NCBI RefSeq assembly: GCF_032926325.1
Contig: NZ_CP136709.1
Location: forward strand, 285,501 to 349,500
Direction: 5' to 3'
Length of the DNA: 64,000 bases
DNA from: Aestuariibaculum lutulentum
Lineage (GTDB): Bacteria; Bacteroidota; Bacteroidia; Flavobacteriales; Flavobacteriaceae
Positions 42,940 to 52,012 of the stretch are shown in pieces. Position 1 is the first letter of the stretch. Every line of letters starts with the position of its first letter. A program made the translations under genes and the position numbers. The notes below the pieces were generated by a model that saw nothing but the letters and a program-made list of their open reading frames with translations, was not told the origin of the DNA and did no database searches.

Positions 42940-44331
42940 TTATGCATTTAAAATACCTTTAATCGTTTTCCAAATATTCTCTGATGCCCGTTGAGGTTCT
43001 TCTCCAGCAATGATATTGAACCATTTTTTTGCGCTACTTAATACGGTCTGGTTTTCATCATTTAGCATGGTTTCTAACTGTTCTGATATCATATCTGAAT
43101 TATTTAACCAAACCACAGATTCTCTAGTTGGCATAGACCTAAAGTGAACGTATTTATAAATCGTATGAATATCTTTTAAATTTTCAATCGCCTTGGGGTT
43201 ATAATTCATATAGGCGCATGGTTTATTATGACATATAAAATCAAACACCATAGATGACCCGACATTAATAACCAATTTAGAATAATATATTGTGTTAAAC
43301 AATTGCAATACATCCTCTTTTAAAGGCATTATTTCATTCCAATAGACACCTCTTTTTTCCCATTTTGGACTAACCTCATAAACAACATCCTTATAGGTTT
43401 TCAAAACCAAATCAAATCTATTTGAAAAATCCACAGGACATTTTCTAAATAAAATTACAATATTATATCCTTTATCATTTAATTGTCTTACAGCTTTGGC
43501 CGTAGCTTCAAGATATTGTGGGTCGTATGGAGATGTTGTAACATCATCCCCAGAAAAGCAAATATAATCGACTCCTTTCGGTAAATTATTCCAATTTATA
43601 AATTCATCCTTGGAAAGCACTAATTCCTTTTGAAAATGACATTCAAACTGAGGTGTTCCTGTTACATGAATCTGCGCTTCATTTATATAAGGGTAATAGG
43701 TTAATAATTCATTTTTCATATGAACACTCCAAACAAAATAATAATCTGTTTCTAAAACCATAGTAGCTTTAGGTACATTATCCCATGAAAATATGAATGT
43801 CGCTGTTGGAATACCTACATCTTGAGCTGCAAGAATTGGAGAAATGGCATTAACAGGCCGTTGATTTGTGCAAAACACAAAATCTGGTTTTTCTTTTTTT
43901 AATGTTTCAACGCAAGATTTATAAAACGCAGTTTTTCGCTCCGATGCTTTTATTTTATCACGCAATCTACTTAGTTTATTTCCTTTATATTTTAAAATAT
44001 AATATTGAACTAAACCCTTTTTTATGCGCTGCTTTAAGGTTGTTATTAACGGCTTAAAACTATATTTTCTATATATATCATCTTGAAACTGCCCTTCAAA
44101 TTTTTTTAATTCGATTTCTTTCCTTGCCCTTTTGTACAGATCTGTTTTGGAAGATGCCTTACCATAAAGTTTTAAGTCACGACACCCTAGCTCGGAAAGA
44201 TCAAACGACGTCTGGTTCCAATACGTTACTTCAAAACCCATATGATCTCCAATAGCAGGAAAAGAAGAAAAAACAAAGTTTCTCAATCCAATACCATCCG
44301 GTAACAAAACAAAAACCTTATTGTGTTTCAT
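42940..44331 (-). CDS. probable GT-B glycosyltransferase of unassigned family, next to neuA
   Basis: The 463-residue soluble protein has GT-B character: an N-terminal Rossmann-like VFVLLPDGIGLRNFVFSSF, a central ATFIFSWDNVPKATMV, the strand VDYICFSGDDVTTSPYD and a C-terminal YYSKLVINVGSSMVFDFICH followed by NKPCAYMNYNP. This last block recalls the donor site of CDP-glycerol-type and similar transferases. It directly follows neuA (5 bp), so a role in moving the nonulosonic acid onto the glycan is attractive but unproven. It ends 207 bp before the GT39-like gene. Confidence 0.6.
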   Translation of the reverse strand: MKHNKVFVLLPDGIGLRNFVFSSFPAIGDHMGFEVTYWNQTSFDLSELGCRDLKLYGKASSKTDLYKRARKEIELKKFEGQFQDDIYRKYSFKPLITTLKQRIKKGLVQYYILKYKGNKLSRLRDKIKASERKTAFYKSCVETLKKEKPDFVFCTNQRPVNAISPILAAQDVGIPTATFIFSWDNVPKATMVLETDYYFVWSVHMKNELLTYYPYINEAQIHVTGTPQFECHFQKELVLSKDEFINWNNLPKGVDYICFSGDDVTTSPYDPQYLEATAKAVRQLNDKGYNIVILFRKCPVDFSNRFDLVLKTYKDVVYEVSPKWEKRGVYWNEIMPLKEDVLQLFNTIYYSKLVINVGSSMVFDFICHNKPCAYMNYNPKAIENLKDIHTIYKYVHFRSMPTRESVVWLNNSDMISEQLETMLNDENQTVLSSAKKWFNIIAGEEPQRASENIWKTIKGILNA

Positions 44332-44336
44332 TAATC

Positions 44337-45047
44337 TTATGTTTTAGAATTACTCTGCTTTCTCCTTATAAAATCCTCTGCTTTTTTCCAATCCTCCATC
44401 GTGTCAATATTAACATGCCATTCTGGATTGGCTTCTATAAATGCCGTTGTTTCCCCATATAGTGAATTCTGATTTAACACAACACTTGTTTTTACTAAAT
44501 AGATTGAGCCATCACGATAGTAAGCAGTAGGAAGTTCTTGACGTCGTTTTATAATTTGTTCATCTCCTGTAGCTATTTTTAACCCACCATTTTCGTTAAC
44601 TTCAAACACCCAGTGCGGATTAAATTGATGGGGCACTTTCAATACAGAAACTAAAGCATCTTTTTTAGACTTTGTAAATTCTAAAATTGCTTCATCAATA
44701 AAAGCACTAGTTCTAAAAGGATTTGTTACTTGCAGCAAACAAACCGCATCATAATGCTTACCTATTTTTGATAATGCTTTTAAACTGTGTTTTACAACCT
44801 CAATAGTCCCAGCTGTATCAGTTGCCAATTCTGATGGTCTAACAAAAGGCACCTGCACTCCCAACATTTTGGCCATTTCCATAAGTGTTTTATCTTCTGA
44901 AGAGAAAATAACATCATCCAATAATTTTGATTTCAATGCAGCCTCAATAGTATATTGCATCAATGGTTTTCCTGCGAGATTTTTTTTGTTTTTATCCGGT
45001 ATGCCTTTAGAACCACCTCTAGCCGGTATAATCCCTAATACTTTCAT
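44337..45047 (-). CDS. neuA: CMP-nonulosonate (N-acylneuraminate) cytidylyltransferase
   Basis: The enzyme activates a sialic-type acid with CTP to the CMP-sugar used by transferases. The 236-residue protein has the NeuA fold: VLGIIPARGGSKGIPDKNKK, AGKPLMQYTIEAALKS, DDVIFSSEDKTLM, VCLLQVTNPFRTSAFIDEAI and the late YRDGSIYLVKTSVV, WHVNIDTMEDW. It could equally be the LegF/PseF version, and sequence does not decide. Its start overlaps the neuC stop by one base. Confidence 0.88.
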   Translation of the reverse strand: MKVLGIIPARGGSKGIPDKNKKNLAGKPLMQYTIEAALKSKLLDDVIFSSEDKTLMEMAKMLGVQVPFVRPSELATDTAGTIEVVKHSLKALSKIGKHYDAVCLLQVTNPFRTSAFIDEAILEFTKSKKDALVSVLKVPHQFNPHWVFEVNENGGLKIATGDEQIIKRRQELPTAYYRDGSIYLVKTSVVLNQNSLYGETTAFIEANPEWHVNIDTMEDWKKAEDFIRRKQSNSKT

Positions 45048-46204
45048 TAATATGTAATGGTTTTATGAAATCTAAATTCAATGTCAGCCAAAATATCAGC
45101 TATTTTTTTACCACTATCACCATTACCATATACGCTGCTCTTTTGGTTTTTGGGGTTGAACAACTGAAGTTCAATAGCTTCCTTTATTTTAGTTTCATCA
45201 TAAGGGACATCCAAAACATTTTCTCCTCTTAAACGCCTGTTTTGACGGGTACCAATATTTACCACAGGTACGCCCAAATAAGCACATTCCCGTATGCCAA
45301 CACTCGAATTCCCTATCAAACAGCTACTGCATTGTAATAGTTCCAGAAAATCCTGACCCTCCATATTTTTGAAAAAATGCACCTGCGGCAATTCAAAATG
45401 CTCTCTAAAAGCCCGTATACCCGTTGATGTTCCATCGGCCCCTGCATCTACATTAGGCCAAAACCACAAGGTTGGCTTATTAATCCTATTTACAGCTTTT
45501 AAGGTTAATTCTATATGGGCTCTAGACTCTTTATATTCTGTCGTTACAGGATGCTGCATCACCACCAAATAGCCCTCCGACAAATCGGGTTCAGATCCAA
45601 CACCACCATATTTTTCATAGGGATTAAACGATAAGTGTTTTATATTTTTTATATCTAAAGCTAAATCTATAGACGGACAGCCTGTATTAAATACCATATC
45701 AGGTTGTTCCCCCAGTTTAATCACTCTAGATTTAGCATCTTCGGAAGCCACAAAATGGTAATCTGACAGTTTCGTAATGGCATGGCGCACCTTTTCGTCA
45801 ATATTACCCGTAACCTCTCCGCCCTGAATATGAGCAAGAGGTATATTCATATAAGACGCTGCCACAGCCGTGGCCATGGTTTCGAACCTGTCTGCCACCG
45901 TAACCACTATATCCGGTTTTAAATTTTCAAAAACGGTAGATAATTCCAGAATACCAATCCCCGTCGTTTTGGCTGCTGCGGTTAAATTCTCACCCTCCAA
46001 CACATTAAACACCTTAGCTGCCACCTTAAACCCATCACGTTCCATATAATTAACAGCCGACCCATAACGTGGTAACAGTGCTGAAGCCGCAACCACCAGC
46101 AACAACTCCAAATCGTCATGAGCATCAATAGCCTGTAAAACTGTTTTAACACGACTATAAGAAGGTCGAGCAGTAATTACTATACAAATTTTACGTTTCA
46201 TCAA
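45047..46204 (-). CDS. neuC: UDP-N-acetylglucosamine 2-epimerase, hydrolysing (NeuC/LegG)
   Basis: The enzyme inverts C2 and releases UDP, giving N-acetylmannosamine in the sialic path or the bacillosamine-derived hexose in the legionaminic path. The 385-residue protein has CIVITARPSYSRVKTVLQAI, IVVTVADRFETMATAVAASY, PLAHIQGGEVTGNIDEKVRH and SSCLIGNSSVGIRECAYLGV, all in the expected order of the GT-B-like epimerase fold. Start at 46204 or one codon later. It lies 1 bp after the methyltransferase-like gene. Confidence 0.9.
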   Translation of the reverse strand: MMKRKICIVITARPSYSRVKTVLQAIDAHDDLELLLVVAASALLPRYGSAVNYMERDGFKVAAKVFNVLEGENLTAAAKTTGIGILELSTVFENLKPDIVVTVADRFETMATAVAASYMNIPLAHIQGGEVTGNIDEKVRHAITKLSDYHFVASEDAKSRVIKLGEQPDMVFNTGCPSIDLALDIKNIKHLSFNPYEKYGGVGSEPDLSEGYLVVMQHPVTTEYKESRAHIELTLKAVNRINKPTLWFWPNVDAGADGTSTGIRAFREHFELPQVHFFKNMEGQDFLELLQCSSCLIGNSSVGIRECAYLGVPVVNIGTRQNRRLRGENVLDVPYDETKIKEAIELQLFNPKNQKSSVYGNGDSGKKIADILADIEFRFHKTITY

Positions 46205-46205
46205 T

Positions 46206-46835
46206 TTAAAAGTTCTTTCTTTTTAAATAATTAAACTTTGTGTTTAACTTTTCTTTAAACCAATATATTTTTTGTTTTATGGTTGGATTAATAAAAAACA
46301 CTTTTACGCCCCCTTGCCAATTATTTTCATCAAAAACCCCCTTAGGGTGGTTTTTTTTATTACTTGTCATGTGAACAAAAAGTGATTTAGAAAACATATG
46401 TAATATCTCCTGATATTGATTCATTCTATCACCCTCAATTATTATAACGGCATTTTGGGACAACGAATTTGCAATTTTCTTAAGGTTAGGCTCTTTACCA
46501 TCAATTATCAACAAATCGTATTTCTTTTCTAAATTTACGTCATCTAAATTTTTAAAAATTTCTATTTTTTTAGATTTCAAATGTTCTTTTAAACTTTTTA
46601 GACAAAATTCATTGTCTTCAGTCCCTGAGTAATTTATGTCACTTCCAAAATAATTTAAAACCGCACTAGGCAATGTACCAATACCTAAACCTATCTCTAA
46701 AATATTCATTACCTTGTTTTTTCTTATAATTTGTAGCGTTTTATAAATGGCAAACTGACTGGCAATATGCTGGCTACCTTCAAAACTTGAAAATTCCAGA
46801 TAGGTCTCTACTGCACTTTGTTTTAAACTTTTCAT
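46206..46835 (-). CDS. class I SAM-dependent methyltransferase-like protein inside the neu operon
   Basis: The 209-residue protein has the Rossmann methyltransferase core: MNILEIGLGIGTLPSAVL (motif I), a motif II region INYSGTEDNEF, and YDLLIIDGKEPNLKKI. A basic C-terminal tail (KFNYLKRKNF) follows. It lies between neuB (13 bp) and neuC (1 bp), so it may modify the nonulosonic acid or a neighbouring sugar. It might instead be an enzyme with another donor on the same fold. Function is inferred only from fold and place. Confidence 0.65.
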   Translation of the reverse strand: MKSLKQSAVETYLEFSSFEGSQHIASQFAIYKTLQIIRKNKVMNILEIGLGIGTLPSAVLNYFGSDINYSGTEDNEFCLKSLKEHLKSKKIEIFKNLDDVNLEKKYDLLIIDGKEPNLKKIANSLSQNAVIIIEGDRMNQYQEILHMFSKSLFVHMTSNKKNHPKGVFDENNWQGGVKVFFINPTIKQKIYWFKEKLNTKFNYLKRKNF

Positions 46836-46848
46836 TCGATTTCTTTAC

Positions 46849-47844
46849 TTAAACTAAATCTTGTTCATTCAAGAATTCCCACCTATTTAAATTTTTATTA
46901 ATGGCTCTTCCTATCACTTTTTTATAGTCACCAGCGTTTATACCATAACCTTTTGGTTTTTTGGCTTCTAAGTCACCAAACTGCAAGATATGCCCTTTTG
47001 ATACATCCTTATTTACAGCTAATGATTTTTCAAATATTTGTTTTAAATCTGAAAAAGAAGAATTGTCATATTTATTCACAGGATTTGTAAGTGCTGTATC
47101 AATTTCTTTTACAGAGGCTATCAAACTAATAGACTCTTCAATTGTTAACGAAGACGATGCATCAGGTCCTTTTTGGTCTCTATCCAGTACAACATGAAAT
47201 TCCAATATCTCGGCTCCCAAAGCAACAGCAGCTATCCCAGTGGCCACCTTCGCAGAATGATCTGAAAACCCAACTGTCACACCATATCTTAATTTTAGTT
47301 CGTTAATCACATTTAACCCATAAGACTCGGGCATCGTGGGGTAACTTGTAGTGCACTGTAATATAGAAAAATCGGCCTTATGCTGCTTTAGAAAAGCCAC
47401 CGTATGATCCAGTTCCTCAAAAGAACTCATTCCACTAGAAATAATAATAGGTTTTCCTGTTTCTATAATTTTTTTTAACAATAAATGATTAGTTACCTCA
47501 CCACTACCTACTTTATAAATATCAACCCCAGCTTGTTCTAAAATATCAACCGCTGCATTACTAAATGGACTACTAATAAATTGTAAGCCCTGTTTTTTAC
47601 AGTACTTTCCAATATCTATCCATTCAGTCAACGAAAACTCCATGCGTTTCCAATAATCAAACCGAGTCTTATCTTCAGAAAATTTCACCCTAAAAGGCTC
47701 ATAAATACTACTCTCGGCATCAGCTATATGCGTTTGAAACTTAACGGCATCGGCTCCCGTAATTGCAACAGCATCTATATATGCATATAACAATTCTAAA
47801 CTACCATCATGCGCTTGGCCTATTTCTGCTATTGTTTTTATCAA
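46849..47844 (-). CDS. neuB: nonulosonate (N-acetylneuraminate-type) synthase
   Basis: The enzyme condenses phosphoenolpyruvate with a 2-acetamido hexose to make a nine-carbon sugar acid. The 331-residue protein has the NeuB barrel: TIAEIGQAHDGSLELL, GADAVKFQTHIADAES, YKVGSGEVTNHLLL, QCTTSYPTMPESYGLN, VGFSDHSAKVATGIAAVALG and EFHVVLDRDQKGPDASSSL. A C-terminal SAF (antifreeze-like) domain ends it. It heads the leftward neuB / methyltransferase / neuC / neuA set, and a -7 box TAAATTTG lies just upstream. Confidence 0.92.
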   Translation of the reverse strand: MIKTIAEIGQAHDGSLELLYAYIDAVAITGADAVKFQTHIADAESSIYEPFRVKFSEDKTRFDYWKRMEFSLTEWIDIGKYCKKQGLQFISSPFSNAAVDILEQAGVDIYKVGSGEVTNHLLLKKIIETGKPIIISSGMSSFEELDHTVAFLKQHKADFSILQCTTSYPTMPESYGLNVINELKLRYGVTVGFSDHSAKVATGIAAVALGAEILEFHVVLDRDQKGPDASSSLTIEESISLIASVKEIDTALTNPVNKYDNSSFSDLKQIFEKSLAVNKDVSKGHILQFGDLEAKKPKGYGINAGDYKKVIGRAINKNLNRWEFLNEQDLV

Positions 47845-47862
47845 CCTATCCTATTTATAATT

Positions 47863-47870
47863 CAAATTTA
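47863..47870 (-). promoter_or_regulatory. candidate -7 box upstream of neuB
   Basis: The minus strand reads TAAATTTG, an exact TAnnTTTG match, 18 nt before the neuB ATG. The -33 region at 20 nt is only TTT-like. The 101-bp gap here is one of the larger breaks in the operon. Confidence 0.4.
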
Positions 47871-47945
47871 GCATTTTAAAATGGTTTTCGTAAAACGAAG
47901 TTATAGCTTAAACAACTACTTGTCCACAACAATATAACCTAAAAT

Positions 47946-48836
47946 TTAATAATATTTAGGCAATGGCAACGCTACACTTTTTTTTATCGTTTTTTTGGCT
48001 ATGGGATTTCTGTACCTTTTTAATTTTGGTAAAAAAAACAATATTTTGAACAGCGCTATTATGTACACCTTAAAATAACTCCAGTCTTTACACCCATATT
48101 TTTTGAAGTTATGTCTGAACAATTTTATTATCCTAAAAATTGGATTGGGGTAATAGACTAAATAATAAAAGGCCGTATTTTTTAGTTGTTTCCCAAACCT
48201 AAAATAATTTCGCCCCTTTTGAATACGTTCTTTCCTATCAACCCTATGGTTTATTTTAATTTTGGTGGTATACAGTATTTCATAACCTTCGGCAAGTACC
48301 TCGATTGACAAACAGGATTCTTCACCATAAATATCTATCCAATCAGGAAATCCATTTGTGGCCTCATAAACTACTTTTCTGATGGCGAAACCACAACCAA
48401 CAAATTCCCTACAAAAATATTCTTCAACCAGTTTTGGGCTGTTATTTAAAGCATCTTCATCTGTTTTAAAAACCCCTTTTATTTCCTGAAACGCTAAAAT
48501 ACCAACTTTAGGGAACTCTTTAAAAAGTTGCTGAGACAATACCACAAAATCATTGCTTAAAGGATGGGCATCATCGTCCAGACCAATTAAAATATTTCCT
48601 TTGGCATTTTTAAACAGTATATTTCTAGCCCCTGAAGCCCCTATACTATCTTTGCCCCCGAACCATTTTACCCAATCAAACCCATCTTCTAAAATGAATG
48701 AATTATCAGTACAACCATCCAAATAAACCAAAACCTCCTGAGAGGTTAAATCTATCAGATTCTTGAGAATCAACAATGTTTTTTCAAGCGTTTCCTTTCT
48801 ATTTTTTGAAACAATTAAAATGGATGCCTGCATCAA
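47946..48836 (-). CDS. glycosyltransferase family 2
   Basis: The 296-residue GT-A enzyme has ASILIVSKNRKETLEKTLLI, EVLVYLDGCTDNS, ASGARNILFKNAKGNILIGL and the metal site GLDDDAHPLSNDF. The acceptor half has GFAIRKVVYEATNGFPDWID and YGEESCLSIEVLAEG. A hydrophobic tail (YFKVYIIALFKILFFLPKL) suggests membrane association. Start at 48836 or one codon later. It immediately abuts the stop of the next GT2 upstream. Confidence 0.85.
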   Translation of the reverse strand: MMQASILIVSKNRKETLEKTLLILKNLIDLTSQEVLVYLDGCTDNSFILEDGFDWVKWFGGKDSIGASGARNILFKNAKGNILIGLDDDAHPLSNDFVVLSQQLFKEFPKVGILAFQEIKGVFKTDEDALNNSPKLVEEYFCREFVGCGFAIRKVVYEATNGFPDWIDIYGEESCLSIEVLAEGYEILYTTKIKINHRVDRKERIQKGRNYFRFGKQLKNTAFYYLVYYPNPIFRIIKLFRHNFKKYGCKDWSYFKVYIIALFKILFFLPKLKRYRNPIAKKTIKKSVALPLPKYY

Positions 48837-49847
48837 TTACCTTATTAAACTTTTTATCAATCTCATTTTCCCCATAAACCTTATTTTCTTTAAAATAAAA
48901 AACCAAATGAATGGGTTCATCCTATTTACGCCCGAACGCTTCCAATAACTCAAAACCCTTCTGGCCAATTTGTAACTAAAGTTTTTTTGGTTTGCTTTTG
49001 AAAGCTCCGATATGCTTTGTTCAAAAATGCCATTAAAAGCATTAATCATTTTCTCCGCTTTCATCTTAAAAACACCCTTATCTATATTTATTTCACTATA
49101 ATACAAATGATAAATCTCTTTTTCAGAAAATGAGAAACCAAAATGCTTCCAATAGGACGCTATAATATTAGATCGGTATTCTATATTCAGTTTTTGCTTC
49201 TCGGGCGAACGATGGTTACTATGCTCCAGTATACGGTACTTCATCAAAAAATCAGGCAAGTTTGCCATCTTACCAACTTTTGATATCTGAGTCCATAATT
49301 CCCAATCCTGGCAATTAATCTTAGACTCATCATATCTTAAACTATATTCCAGTATTTTTTGGCTTCTTAAAATAACTGATGAATGCCCAAAGGTAGCTCC
49401 AAAAAGCAGATTATATTTTATATAGGACATTTCTGTAGGATATATCCATCCATCTTGAGGGGTTTGTGTCATGTCTTTCAACCAATACCCTTGTGTGCCA
49501 CACATCACAAATTCAGGAAAGGTTTCCAAATAATGAAGTTGCTTTTCAAAACGCTCCGGAAAACACCAGTCATCAGCATCCATTCTTGCAATATATTCGT
49601 ACTCTGGAAGTAAAAGAGACAATCCTTTATTCAGTGTTTTAGTAAGACCTATATTGAATTTATTCTTTATATAATGAATTTTAGAACTTTTAAACGACTC
49701 TATTATTTCTTTGGTATTGTCGGTTGAACAATCATCGTACACATACAAATCAAAATCTTGAAACGTTTGGTTTAGAACCGAATCAATACTATCGCTTAAA
49801 AAAGGTGCCGCATTGTAGGTCGGCAATAAAACCGCCAGTTTTCTCAT
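48837..49847 (-). CDS. glycosyltransferase family 2
   Basis: The 336-residue protein is a standard inverting GT2: LAVLLPTYNAAPFLSDSIDS, LYVYDDCSTDNTKEII, the metal site IARMDADDWCFPERFEKQ and CQDWELWTQISKVGKM, the last containing the likely catalytic acid. Family enzymes of this type add GlcNAc, galactose or similar residues, but the sugar is not predictable. It lies 15 bp after the GT-B gene upstream and touches the GT2 downstream. Confidence 0.87.
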   Translation of the reverse strand: MRKLAVLLPTYNAAPFLSDSIDSVLNQTFQDFDLYVYDDCSTDNTKEIIESFKSSKIHYIKNKFNIGLTKTLNKGLSLLLPEYEYIARMDADDWCFPERFEKQLHYLETFPEFVMCGTQGYWLKDMTQTPQDGWIYPTEMSYIKYNLLFGATFGHSSVILRSQKILEYSLRYDESKINCQDWELWTQISKVGKMANLPDFLMKYRILEHSNHRSPEKQKLNIEYRSNIIASYWKHFGFSFSEKEIYHLYYSEINIDKGVFKMKAEKMINAFNGIFEQSISELSKANQKNFSYKLARRVLSYWKRSGVNRMNPFIWFFILKKIRFMGKMRLIKSLIR

Positions 49848-49861
49848 AGTTTTATAACATT

Positions 49862-51067
49862 TTAAGCTTCCAGTACTGTATTAAGCATTTTTTTAAAATT
49901 GGCATCACTAAAATAATCTCCAAATGGATACAACGGTTCATTTAACCTCAGCCTATTCTCAATTAAATTTTCGAGTTTATTCTTTATTTGACTTTCGTCA
50001 TCACAATCAGCTATAAATTGGTCTTCCTTTATTATACCTCTCAACTCACTCACTTTAGGAGACAAACACAAAATGGGTTTATTTAATGATGCTATAAATG
50101 GCGCTTTGCCAACTAAAATATTACTTTTTAATGGACCATTTTCTAAGATTATCAAAATATCAGATACTGTTTCTTGTTCTATAGCAGCATTTGAAAAATT
50201 CAATGGTTCTAACAAAATAATATTCTCACAATCTACATATTTATTTTTTAGTCTTTTGGCTTGCTTCCCTTTAATTCGAAGTAAAAATTCTGTGTTTTCC
50301 TTATACAAAGGACTACCAGAAATTAAATTAAGGTAAGCATCTAACAAAATATCTATATTTCTACCAAACTGCAAGATTCCATGGTATGAAATGGTTACCT
50401 TTTTGGTTTTCTTCCTAACTCTGGAAGTATCTGAAAAATCGAAAACGTTTTTATCATATTGATGTGGAAGCACTTTAAATGGTTTTCTTGAACCATATAA
50501 AACTTCCAGGTCATTTGACAGTATTTTGGCTGGACTTATACATCCTTTTGAATTACTAACAACCTGGTTCATTTGTTTTAGCCGAAAAAGTTCTAAATTA
50601 TTCAATTTATTATTAGAACCAGCACACCAAAACACAGGGTACGGATCGTGAAAATTGATATAAGTTTTTTTTAATATGGGTAAATTTTTAATTGCTAATA
50701 TGGCTTCAAATTGCAAGCCACAGCTTCTCATAAAAATATGGTCGTAAGCTTTATAGGAAATCTTTGAAATTATTGTTTTGTACTTATTCTGAATATACCA
50801 TTCATTTAATGATTTGTGGCATATACGCCAATACACTTTATTAACCCATTTCATGTAAAACGGCACCTTACGATTGATATTATAAACTTCAATATGGTTA
50901 ACGGGAAGCAGGTTAAGCGCATCTTCATTGGTTCCATGCCTTAAATACATCACATCTATAACACATTGTGGGTAAGCAGTTTTTAACTTCGCCACAAAAG
51001 ACCTGGAAACCACTCCTTCACTGGTACCGCTTACTCTTAAATCCTGAGCTATAATTAAAAATTTCAT
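49862..51067 (-). CDS. GT-B glycosyltransferase-like protein (GT4 clan)
   Basis: The 401-residue protein begins FLIIAQDLRVSGTSEGVVSR, a GT4-like start, then has HIFMRSCGLQFEAILAIK, YINFHDPYPVFWCAGSNN and a donor domain with VTISYHGILQFGRNIDILLD and KAPFIASLNKPILCLSPKVS. The usual E-x7-E motif is weak, so it may be a diverged or specialised member. It may still transfer a sugar, but the assignment is less certain than for its neighbours. It is 15 bp after the next GT2. Confidence 0.68.
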   Translation of the reverse strand: MKFLIIAQDLRVSGTSEGVVSRSFVAKLKTAYPQCVIDVMYLRHGTNEDALNLLPVNHIEVYNINRKVPFYMKWVNKVYWRICHKSLNEWYIQNKYKTIISKISYKAYDHIFMRSCGLQFEAILAIKNLPILKKTYINFHDPYPVFWCAGSNNKLNNLELFRLKQMNQVVSNSKGCISPAKILSNDLEVLYGSRKPFKVLPHQYDKNVFDFSDTSRVRKKTKKVTISYHGILQFGRNIDILLDAYLNLISGSPLYKENTEFLLRIKGKQAKRLKNKYVDCENIILLEPLNFSNAAIEQETVSDILIILENGPLKSNILVGKAPFIASLNKPILCLSPKVSELRGIIKEDQFIADCDDESQIKNKLENLIENRLRLNEPLYPFGDYFSDANFKKMLNTVLEA

Positions 51068-51082
51068 GACTTGGTATGTGGT

Positions 51083-52012
51083 TTAATTTAATAGTCTTTT
51101 TTTAATTCTATAAAAAAATAACCGTAGCGGTAATTGTTTATAAAACAGTTGCCATTTCAATTTTTCAAAAGACGTCAATTCCAAGGCATCCATAATACGT
51201 TCAAACAAATTATACCGCTTGTATTTTAAAGATATTTGAATAAAATAGCGTACTATGTTATCAGACACCAAATCTTTTTCTTTTAAATTCGCAACCACCA
51301 ACTGGATGGCATCAGCAAAAGAAGCTCTTCGGATTGCGTCTTTATTATGAAATTCCCCTGTATTGGAATCTAGATGCTTTCTACCATAGAACAAGCATTT
51401 CTTTATTGAAATCCCCTTTAAACCAGTAGAAATGATTCTTGTATAAAGTTCCAGTTCCTCCGCAAACATCAAATTTTCCTGAAATCTATTATTATAAAAA
51501 CATTCCTTTTTCCACATAACAGCACAGGAATTGAACTGCAATTCATTCTTCAATATCTTATTGATATCATGTTTATCAATATAAAAAGTATCATATGCCC
51601 TAGTATAATCAAATTGATAATCAAAATCACCTTTAAAAACTCCTCTGATATATCTACAAAATGATATTTCCAAATCTTTGGTTAATTCCTTTACGCACAA
51701 TTCCAAATTTTGTGGGTGCGCAATATCGTCATCGTCAAAAAAAATGATATAATCACCTTTGGCTAAATCCAATCCATAATTTCTAGCACCTGGTAACCCC
51801 TTCACATAGTCCGATGTCCTAAGAATATATTTAAACCGATGGTCCTTATCCAAAATAGGCCTCAATACCTTATGGGTATCATCCGTACTACCATCATCGA
51901 CTATCCAGCATTCCCAATCTTTAAAAGTCTGGTTCTTAATGGACTCTAGAGATTCTAAAATGTAACCCGACCTGTTGTAGGTCGCCATGATGATAGAAAC
52001 TTTTGGATTCAT
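51083..52012 (-). CDS. glycosyltransferase family 2 (SWEC-type subgroup)
   Basis: The 309-residue GT2 has SIIMATYNRSGYILESLESI, WECWIVDDGSTDDTHKVL, LPGARNYGLDLAKGDYIIFF and the metal site FFDDDDIAHPQNL. The late MFAEELELYTRIISTG holds the expected catalytic acid. It shares the WEC..VDD, (K/D)D.RF and RNYG pattern with the genes at 52850 and 56659 and is probably their paralogue. Its start overlaps the GT2 upstream by one base. Confidence 0.87.
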   Translation of the reverse strand: MNPKVSIIMATYNRSGYILESLESIKNQTFKDWECWIVDDGSTDDTHKVLRPILDKDHRFKYILRTSDYVKGLPGARNYGLDLAKGDYIIFFDDDDIAHPQNLELCVKELTKDLEISFCRYIRGVFKGDFDYQFDYTRAYDTFYIDKHDINKILKNELQFNSCAVMWKKECFYNNRFQENLMFAEELELYTRIISTGLKGISIKKCLFYGRKHLDSNTGEFHNKDAIRRASFADAIQLVVANLKEKDLVSDNIVRYFIQISLKYKRYNLFERIMDALELTSFEKLKWQLFYKQLPLRLFFYRIKKRLLN

